Below the pieces are notes generated by a model. It made no database searches, had not been told where the DNA came from, and saw only the letters and a list, made by a program, of their open reading frames with translations. This document shows, in pieces, positions 56,943 to 64,000 of a stretch of 64,000 bases of DNA. A program made the position numbers and the translations under genes. This DNA comes from Gordionus sp. m RMFG-2023 (taxonomy: Eukaryota > Nematomorpha > Gordioida > Chordodea > Parachordodidae). Position 1 is the first letter of the stretch. Every line of letters starts with the position of its first letter. The DNA lies in contig NC_088777.1 of the NCBI RefSeq assembly GCF_954871325.1, positions 25,025,366-25,089,365 on the forward strand, given 5' to 3'.

Positions 56943-58244
56943 AAGGCCCGGACCGAACTTTTTCAGATCTCTAATGTATTATACAATATGCAACACTCGT
57001 TGGAAACAGTTATAATTATAAATTTGATGAAAATTATTTTATTTCCTTTATTTAAATTTCAGAAGAAAAGGAAGCTTTTCAAGTATAAGAAATATATTTT
57101 TTATTTATTAATTTTCAATTATATATTATTAAAAAAGAAAGAAAAGTCACTTCTTTTAACAATATGTATATTTATTATTTTTTATAAACAAATTTATCCC
57201 CCTCACAATTTCCGATTACAGCGAAGTGAAAGGAGTATTATTATTATTATTATTATTAAATATATAATAAAAGGAGTAAACAAAGTAAGATTTTATTTTA
57301 ATTTTATACATATTAAAATATATTTTTTTTCATCTTTAAAAATATATCAATTTAAATGTATTAAAAAATAAAAAAATAGACCAGGGCCAGACCCTGTTTT
57401 ACTGATACGATATATTTCTTAGGCTACCCTGTCCTTGGTGATTATTGAGTTAGCCATATTTAAAATTACTTGTACCTTTTTAGATGCGATACATTTACAA
57501 ATGTATGTGAGCTATTAAAGTTATTGAGCTAATATCACATCTATATATAAATCTATAATTAAAATAATGATTTAGATTTTAAAATCGTGTATAAATCTTT
57601 TCTTTATTGAAATAAGGGAGGAAGCCAATTGAAATAAGGGAGGAAGCCAGAAAGCGGTGGAAAATATTTTCAAATAAATTATTGCACACTATTATATCAG
57701 AAATTTATACTGACACCCGGGTCTGAACCCTGGGTTCGTGTTCAAAGCAGGCCTGTAAATTTTACGATCAAGCAAATTAACACTACCAATAAGCTTCAAA
57801 GAGTGTTAATAAGCGCCAAAAAGTACTAATAAACCACATTGTGGATTAATAACTGCCATGAATATTAATAAGCGCCAAAGAGTGCCAATATGCCACAAAG
57901 AGGGCTAATAATTCCAAATGAGTACTAATAAGAGCCAATGAATATTAATAAGTCCCAAAGAGTGCCAATAAACGCCAAAGAATGCCAATAAGCTCCAAAG
58001 AGTGCCAATAACTCCCAATAAGTTCTAATATGCGCTAATAAAAGCTAATAAGCGCCAATAAATGCTAATAAGCTTCAATAAATATTAATAAGTCCTAAAG
58101 ATTACAAATAAGCGCCAAAGAGGGCCAATAAACGCCAAAGTGTGCTAATAAGTCCCAATTTACTGATACCAATGAGTGCTAATAAGCGCCAATGAATACT
58201 AATAACCAATGAATATTTATAAGCCCCAATGAGTACACTACTAA
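56943..58244 (+). repeat. Right arm of 4.7-kb palindrome
   Basis: Inverse partner of 53506-54925. The array part (57785-58244) is shorter by about 118 bp; the rest aligns almost base for base. Confidence 0.93.
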
Positions 58245-58385
58245 GAGCCAATAAATATTAATAAGTCCCAATGAGTGCTAATAAGCGCCATCAGTATTAA
58301 TAAGTCCTAATGAGTACTAATATCCACCAATGAATATTATTAAGTCCCAAAGAGTAATTATAAGCCCCAAAGAGAGCTAAGCGTC
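57785..58385 (+). repeat. Satellite-like array C
   Basis: Units of GCCAAAGAGTGCCAATAA type; it extends about 140 bp beyond the palindromic part. Confidence 0.88.
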
Positions 58386-58582
58386 AATTTTTTAATAGAT
58401 AGGTTTCGCATTGGTTTATTAATACAAATAATTTATGATTAAACTAAAATTCTCAGGATTATGATTCCTATGATGTATAAATATAAATTTAATCCAACTA
58501 TTTAAACTAATACACCAAGTAATTGAGGTTAAAATCCCTAAAAGAATAATATTTTATTTATTAAAGGACAAATGATATAAAT

Positions 58583-58943
58583 TAGTGATCTACATCGGGT
58601 CTAATTTTTTAAGCCTGGCCCGGCCAATCTTTTAAAAATTTTGCCGGCCCGAACCCGTATTTTATTTTAAAAAAATTTGCCAGCCCGGCTCGAATTTATT
58701 TAAATATAGAAATTAAATTTTATAGATATACTTAAAATAAAAGATATATGTTATATGGCGTCTAGTTTCTATAAATAAAATCAAATATTTTTATTTTGCT
58801 TAAAAAATTCAACATATAATTGAGAAATTTGATATAATTAAAAAAATTTCAAGGCCTGACCTTACCCGGTCCCAATTTTTTTAAAAAATATTATGCCCAA
58901 CCCAGCCCGAACCCGATTTTTTTAAAAATATGTTCGGGCTGAT
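58583..58943. mobile_element. 361-bp MITE, CCGGGC family
   Basis: TSD ATATAAAT (58575-58582, 58944-58951). The left end TAGTGATCTACATCGGG matches the 54894 family; the right end reads GTTCGGGCTGAT and seems shortened. Confidence 0.65.
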
Positions 58944-58951
58944 ATATAAAT

Positions 58952-59292
58952 GACAAATGACTATATTTATTAAATAAATAATATATTATTTTACAAATAT
59001 ATATAATACAAATATAATTTTATAATATACAAAAATATTATAATTAAGATTTAACAACTTACGATTCTATATAAGTATAACATAATATCCCAATTAGGAT
59101 TATTTTTAAAATTATTTATACATTTAATGCGCCCATTAATTTTTTTATATCAATTTTCCTTTGCTTGATAATGCCATTAGATACTTGATTGTATTTTATT
59201 TTATTTCGTTTTTATTTTGGCTACTTTTGACACAATCTATAAAGGTATATATTACAGGGTGCGAAGAATAAAGTAAAAACACAATATGAAAA
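58952..59292. other. AT-rich stretch, no gene
   Basis: Nothing recognised. Confidence 0.3.
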
Positions 59293-59300
59293 CCCTCAAC

Positions 59301-59686
59301 CAGTGGCGTAGATACTGGGGAGGTTTTCGGGATTGGACCCCTCCCAGAGCAAAAATTTTTTTTAGATTATAGGTTCAAAAGACTTAAAAGTGACTTTATA
59401 TCAAATAAATACCATTAATATTTATATTTTTCTGGTTTTGATGTTTGTGGAAGGATATTATACTACTATTAGAATTATTCTGGATAGTATTTTATTATAA
59501 AGTCATTGAGAATAATCTACTAAATTATAATAACATATTATTGATGCATTTAAAAAATATATTTATTATATAATATCGAAGATATGGTTACGATTTGATA
59601 AACCCGGCCGAAGGCCGGGCAAAAGGGCCGAAGAAGGCTTTTATATGTATGGACCCCCTTAAGGAAAATTCCTAGCTACGCCACTG
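59301..59686. mobile_element. 386-bp MITE, CAGTGGCGTAG hAT family
   Basis: Exact 8-bp TSD CCCTCAAC (59293-59300, 59687-59694). Ends CAGTGGCGTAGATACT and (inward from right) CAGTGGCGTAGCTAGG. A CCCGGCC-GAA-GGCCGGG hairpin lies at 59603-59619. Non-coding. Confidence 0.95.
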
Positions 59687-59879
59687 CCCTCAACACTATT
59701 ATTAGCGCGAGGACCTTTAATATAGTATTTATTGAAAAATTGTATATTAAATATTGCTGTGTTTTGTATAAACAAAAAAAGTATCTAACGAAGAATTATT
59801 TATAAGAGATCACAACTTGATAAGTTATATTTCATTATTTATAAATAAAATACATTTAAATATTATTTAGTGAAAGCTT

Positions 59880-60345
59880 ATAAGTCATTGGCGCTTATTA
59901 GTACTCTTTGGGATTTATTAATATTTATTAGCACTTATTAGTACTCATTAGCACTTATTACCACTTATTGGGGATAATTGTCACTCTTTTGCGCTCATTG
60001 ACACTTATTATTAGTACTCATTTTGGATTTATTAGAACTCATTGGCGCTTCTTGACACTCTTTGGCACTTTTTGACTCTTATTGGCACTCTTAGGTGCTT
60101 ATTGGCACTATTTGGCGCTTATTGATACTCTTTGTGGCTTATCTCTTTAGTGCTTCTGACGCTCTTAGGCGAAATGCTATAGACGAAAAAACAATAGACG
60201 AAATAAGCTATAGGCTAGAAAGTTAGTCAAAATGTTCAATTATTGGGGCATATTGGCGTTTATTGGCGCTCTTAGACGAAAAAGCTATTATAAAACCTTA
60301 GGTAAAAAGCTATAGGCGAAATGTCTATAAGCGAAACGCACCACA
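59880..60345 (-). repeat. Satellite-like array D
   Basis: Inverse of array A, including the outer TTCGTCTATAGC and CGAAATGTCTATAAGCG words (60165-60345) that flank A at 43650-43740. Confidence 0.85.
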
Positions 60346-60968
60346 ACTTTCACAATATATTTGTTGCTGTTTTTAGGATTAAATATTCTTCTCTTTTTAT
60401 GATATAAATAAATAAAGAAAAACAAAAAAATTTAAGGTAAAAAAAAGAAATAAGAGGGGGAGGGGGGGGGTGGACAAAAATATCAACATTTTTGAAAGCT
60501 TGAATTTTTTTTTTTAAATCTAATATCTACGAGTATAATTTCTGTAAAAGATATTTTAAAAATTTTTTGATTACATTTTGAAAAGTATTTATGAATGAAA
60601 ATACAAAAGATTTTTTAGATAAAATTTGATCAATAATTTATCTTTTCCAGAAAAATCATTAAAGATTTTTGCTTAAAAATATTTTGGGACTTTTTTCAGA
60701 ATCGTTTTTTTTAAAGATTTACTTTTTTTGATGTAAATAAAATAAGTTATACTAAAGATATGGGTCCAACTTCACCCATTTCTTCAGTATAGTTTTTTAA
60801 ATCAGGGGATATTTTTTTTACCCGTATCTTTTTCATATTCCATTATTTTTTAAATTGGATAAATTTATGCTTAAAACCTAATTATTCTTAATTTGATATT
60901 CGATTTGATTTATATCTTACGAGTTAGGAATACAAAATTATTCGAATTTTTTTCTAATTATTCAAATA
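60346..60968. other. AT-rich stretch with a G-run
   Basis: AGAGGGGGAGGGGGGGGG near 60452, otherwise T-rich. No gene. Confidence 0.3.
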
Positions 60969-60976
60969 ATTTGTAA

Positions 60977-61232
60977 TAGGCGTATCTAGTGCTAATAGGG
61001 GGGGGGGCTTTTATGTGAGTTTTTCCCAAAAATTTTATTGAAGATCTTTAGGTCCCTTTAATTATAGGTCAATGTGGCTTTAGATTTTTATATAAATAAT
61101 TTTGATTTTTCACTTTTTTTATATAAAAATCTTGAATGATAGTCGTTATTGCTTAAATTGATGTTTACGTGAATAAGGAAATTTGCGATGGGAGGAGAAA
61201 TTTCTCCCTCTTCATTCTTGGTTACACGCCTG
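60977..61232. mobile_element. 256-bp MITE, hAT type
   Basis: TSD ATTTGTAA (60969-60976) versus ATTTGTGA (61233-61240), 7 of 8. Ends TAGGCGTATC and (inward from right) CAGGCGTGTA. A G10 run is just inside the left end and TTTCTCCCTC is near the right. It sits in older ATTCG-rich DNA. Confidence 0.65.
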
Positions 61233-61240
61233 ATTTGTGA

Positions 61241-61850
61241 ATATTCGAACTTTTTTTATTCATATAAACTTTTTAATATTGAATAATCGATTTTTTCATT
61301 TTAGATAATATTTTTAAAGAATTTAATTTTCAAATCGAATATTCGACAAATCATATTGAATAATCTTTTAAAATATTTTGCAAAATTTGCTGGGCCGGAT
61401 TGTGAATCATTTGGTCCACTAATACCTATGTTATTTATATTATTTTCAAAAAATAAAAATCCTTTTTTTTTAAATTTTATGAAGAACAATTATAAATATT
61501 TACTAAATTTTCAACTAATTTTTAATATATTTTTCAAAATTGAATAAATAAAATTTAGAAAAATATAATAATATAAAATATTTTACAATATGTTTGTTTA
61601 CCAATTCATAACAGGATAGTGATTTTGGATTGTAAATTGATAATATTATTTATAATTTTTATCTGTGTTTCTTAGGAAATCTTTCAATTATTAACAAAGC
61701 AGAATATTTAGAATTCAAATATGTCCCACATCTAAACCATTAGATATGGGACTTACATTAAAAATTCAATCTATAAATGGGCGATTTGCTTTTGCAAGTT
61801 AATAAGCTGTATATTAAATTTTATTTTGGTTTGTTTATCTATATGAAAAC
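61241..61850. other. AT-rich stretch
   Basis: Contains TTGCTGGGCCGGATTG and following bases (61388-61470) that resemble 43555-43630 in the same orientation, and a TCCCACATCTA...TAGATATGGGA hairpin at 61722-61752. No gene. Confidence 0.35.
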
Positions 61851-62390
61851 CAGTAGGGGAGACCGGAGATAGTGTGTTCCCGGGGTAGGTATTTCCTTCT
61901 CAAATAATTTAAAAATTAATAAAGTTTAAGATTTGAAAATATGTATTATAATAAGGTGCTTAAGTAGGTCCAAAATTGTTTCGGACAAAATTGCTCATGA
62001 AAAATTTTAAATGCTAATTTAAGTTTCAACATACCCAAAGTAACTTTTTTAAATTTTACATTTTCACGAATAACTTTTTTTATAAAAGCTGTTCAGACTT
62101 AATATAAATTCTAAATGATAAAAAAATCTCCATTTTATCATATATAAAAATATTGACAATCATTATGTTAATTTAATATTCTAAATTTAATTTTTAAATG
62201 ATCCTGTGGACCTGGGGAAGGTATTAGCGGGGTGAGTCTTTTCCTTTTACATACATTCATTAAAATATTGGTTCTGATTTTGTAAAATGGTTCGAACATA
62301 TATTAGAAAAACTAACAAAGAAAATAATGATAATCAAAAGGCAAGTATTCTTCAAATGCTGAAAGATAAGATACCTTTGACAGTTATAAC
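61851..62390 (+). mobile_element. pogo-type element, left part
   Basis: CAGTAGGGGAGACCGGAGAT at 61851 looks like a pogo-type end, with a second GACCTGGGGAAGG word at 62208. A transposase start follows at 62287. The hAT at 62391 cuts it off. Confidence 0.5.
62287..62390 (+). pseudogene. pogo-type transposase N-terminus
   Basis: ATG at 62287, MVRTYIRKTNKENND then KASILQMLKDKIPLTVI, fitting the psq-type helix-turn-helix that opens pogo/Tigger transposases (MVRxYxRKT start). The frame runs directly into the inserted hAT at 62391, so everything after residue 34 or so is hAT sequence. The catalytic domain is not in the window. Confidence 0.6.
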
Positions 62391-64000
62391 CAGGGTTGCC
62401 ATGCCTCCCCCCATCAGTGGGAGTCTCCCACAATTTTTTAGTTTACCCACATACATCTCACTCCCACAAAACACCCCCCAATTCGAAATCTCCCACAATC
62501 TCCCACAAAAATCTCCCACAAAAATCTCCCACAATTTTTTAATTTCTCACACAAATTTTTTTTTAGCATTTTAATGTTTTTAATATATAAATAATAATTT
62601 TGAGAAACAGTATTTGATTATTTTTATATTTTTAAAATAAATTTTAAATATTTATTCGAAAAATATGTCTAGTTCTTTTATTTTATTTTTCCGCTAATTT
62701 TAAATTCTTCATCCAATCCAATCCATTCGACATTTTCAAAATTTGAAGTTAGAATAGCATGTATAATTATTATAAATATATTTTAAATTTCTAGATTCTA
62801 TAATTGCAGTGCTCCACTCCATTTTCATAGAAGAATAGAACTTTTAGAAGTGGATTACTTTGGTATTTCTGCAGCATAATTTAGTGAGCCTTTATTAAAT
62901 TATATTCTTCTGATTGCAACTGCATATTAACAGCATATAGTAGATTTCCTATATGTAAAATTCCTAAATATACTTCTGCCATTTATTTTTGAAATTTTTT
63001 TTCAAATAGGACAGCTTTTATAATCTATTTATTTTTTAAAGGTTTGTAAAATTTTAAAATTCTACGATGGCGCGTATTAGGAGGAACCTGTCAACCAATA
63101 TTATGCTGACTCAATTCTGTAAATACACTATGGTTTTTGCCAAATTCACTGAGGAATTATCAGATCAGAAAGCTGCCATGCAATTTATTGGTAATGCCAA
63201 ATCTGCCATATTTACCATTATATATGGTTAGCTATGTCTTTGGATATTTCATATCTGGAGAAAATTTTTTTAATAGTTTTATTGAAATGACATTAATTTT
63301 GTTGAAATAGGGGAGGATCAAGGGAAATGTTTTGATATCTCCTTATTAGATCTGTTAGAATTGCATATGTTTGCACATCTTTCAAATCGTCAAGAATTGA
63401 CCTTCTGGATTTATATCCTAAAACATTGTTGATAGCCTTGCTCATTTTGTGTTCTACAAAGTATACTTTTCATTTATATTAGTCGTTAAATATTATGGGG
63501 AAAGATTCTACCAACATTGAGATGTTGAGTAACTCTCTGAATGTTGTACTGCATGATAGGTATTTACCATTTCCGCAACTGTAGTTGCATCTATATTATT
63601 TCTAATTTTTGAAGAATATTTTTGTTTTGCAATAGATGTTGATAGAATGCCCTGTACTGATTTATGCTTTGAAGATTTTTGATACCTCAAAATATCATAT
63701 TCCCTTCCCCCATTGTATTAACTAAATACTGTAGAACAACTTCCCCGCACTGATTATAAATATTTTTTACATTGTAAATTTAAAATTGTTTGTTTTTTTA
63801 TAAAATCTTATTTATACATTTATTTTTTTACATTGTAAAATTACAATTTTTTTATAAAATTTTATCTTGTTAACATTCTTTTGTAATTAAAAAAGATCGT
63901 TGGTTATTATTTTTAAACAAAATTAATATATTATAATAAATCAATATGTTATTTTAATAATAAAGATAGTACTCTAAGAAATTTTGTGTCGTACAGTAAT
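62391..64000 (-). mobile_element. Second copy of the CAGGGTTGCCA hAT, internally deleted
   Basis: The left end and CTCCCACAA subterminal words match 44539 onward. At about 62855 the sequence jumps to the equivalent of 46045, so the plus-strand C-terminal block of the first copy is absent. From there to 64000 it matches 46045-47185. The right end lies beyond the window. Confidence 0.9.
62900..63810 (-). pseudogene. hAT transposase N-terminal and central part, copy 2
   Basis: It has the same minus-strand pieces as 46085-46990: MRYQKSSKHKSVQGILSTS and DATTVAEMVNTYHAVQHSES (63690-63508), the SDN motif region near 63170, and a VNMQLQSEE-type end near 62930. It differs from copy 1 by single residues and small deletions (for example GCATCTAATA-type loss near 63345). 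Non-coding. Confidence 0.8.

Noticed and set aside
43675-60345. Polinton/Maverick with satellite ends
   Set aside because: Only an integrase is seen; no polymerase, protease, ATPase or capsid signature in the interval.

Overview
The window is very AT-rich, gene-poor eukaryotic DNA packed with nested, mostly decayed transposable elements. I found no convincing host gene. The coding signal comes from hAT DNA transposons (at least ten copies or pieces, several with 8-bp target-site duplications I could match base by base), a Tc1/mariner-type DD34E transposon, a pogo-type fragment, at least three related families of endonuclease-reverse transcriptase LINEs, pieces of a second LINE type with an RPDG C-terminal domain, one Ty3/Gypsy integrase fossil and one integrase-bearing fossil with introns. 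The hAT genes carry spliceosomal GT-AG introns of only about 41-55 bp, so the host splices very short AT-rich introns. The mix (TTF/DUF4371 and BED-finger hATs, APE-RT LINEs, pogo) suggests an invertebrate animal, but I cannot fix the species.

Layout. 1-6800: LINE tail, a 1.4-kb hAT (385-1790), a LINE RT relic, a hAT relic and loose termini. 6810-10578: a 3.8-kb DUF4371-type hAT with perfect TSD. 11860-15333: LINE-1 (minus). 16932-20184: LINE-2 (plus), split by a 908-bp hAT-like MITE. 21803-22924: short hAT remnant. 23093-26757: DD34E transposon whose long inverted repeats are built from ~20-bp tandem units, with a 1.4-kb hAT (24528-25930) inside it. 27-33 kb: hAT scraps, MITEs, a minisatellite, a Gypsy integrase fossil, and a 402-bp MITE with a 9-bp TSD that carries a tRNA-like sequence. 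33316-39811: two copies of LINE-3 facing each other. 40.8-41.8 kb: second-type LINE C-terminus. 43-53.4 kb: integrase-bearing fossil with two later hATs in it; the one at 48743-51801 is nearly intact (8 exons). 53.5-58.2 kb: large palindrome whose outer arms are satellite-like arrays of ~19-bp units; the same array occurs at 43.7 and 59.9 kb. 58.5-64 kb: MITEs, a pogo N-terminus, and a second, internally deleted copy of the 44.5-kb hAT running off the window.

The most interesting items are the nearly intact multi-exon hAT with patterned subterminal repeats, the hAT whose C-terminal half is inverted relative to its N-terminal half, the four alternating satellite/foldback arrays around the integrase fossil, the tandem-repeat TIRs of the DD34E element, and GAA-loop mini-hairpins that recur near the ends of several TIR elements. 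All calls come from reading the sequence by eye; no database search was run.
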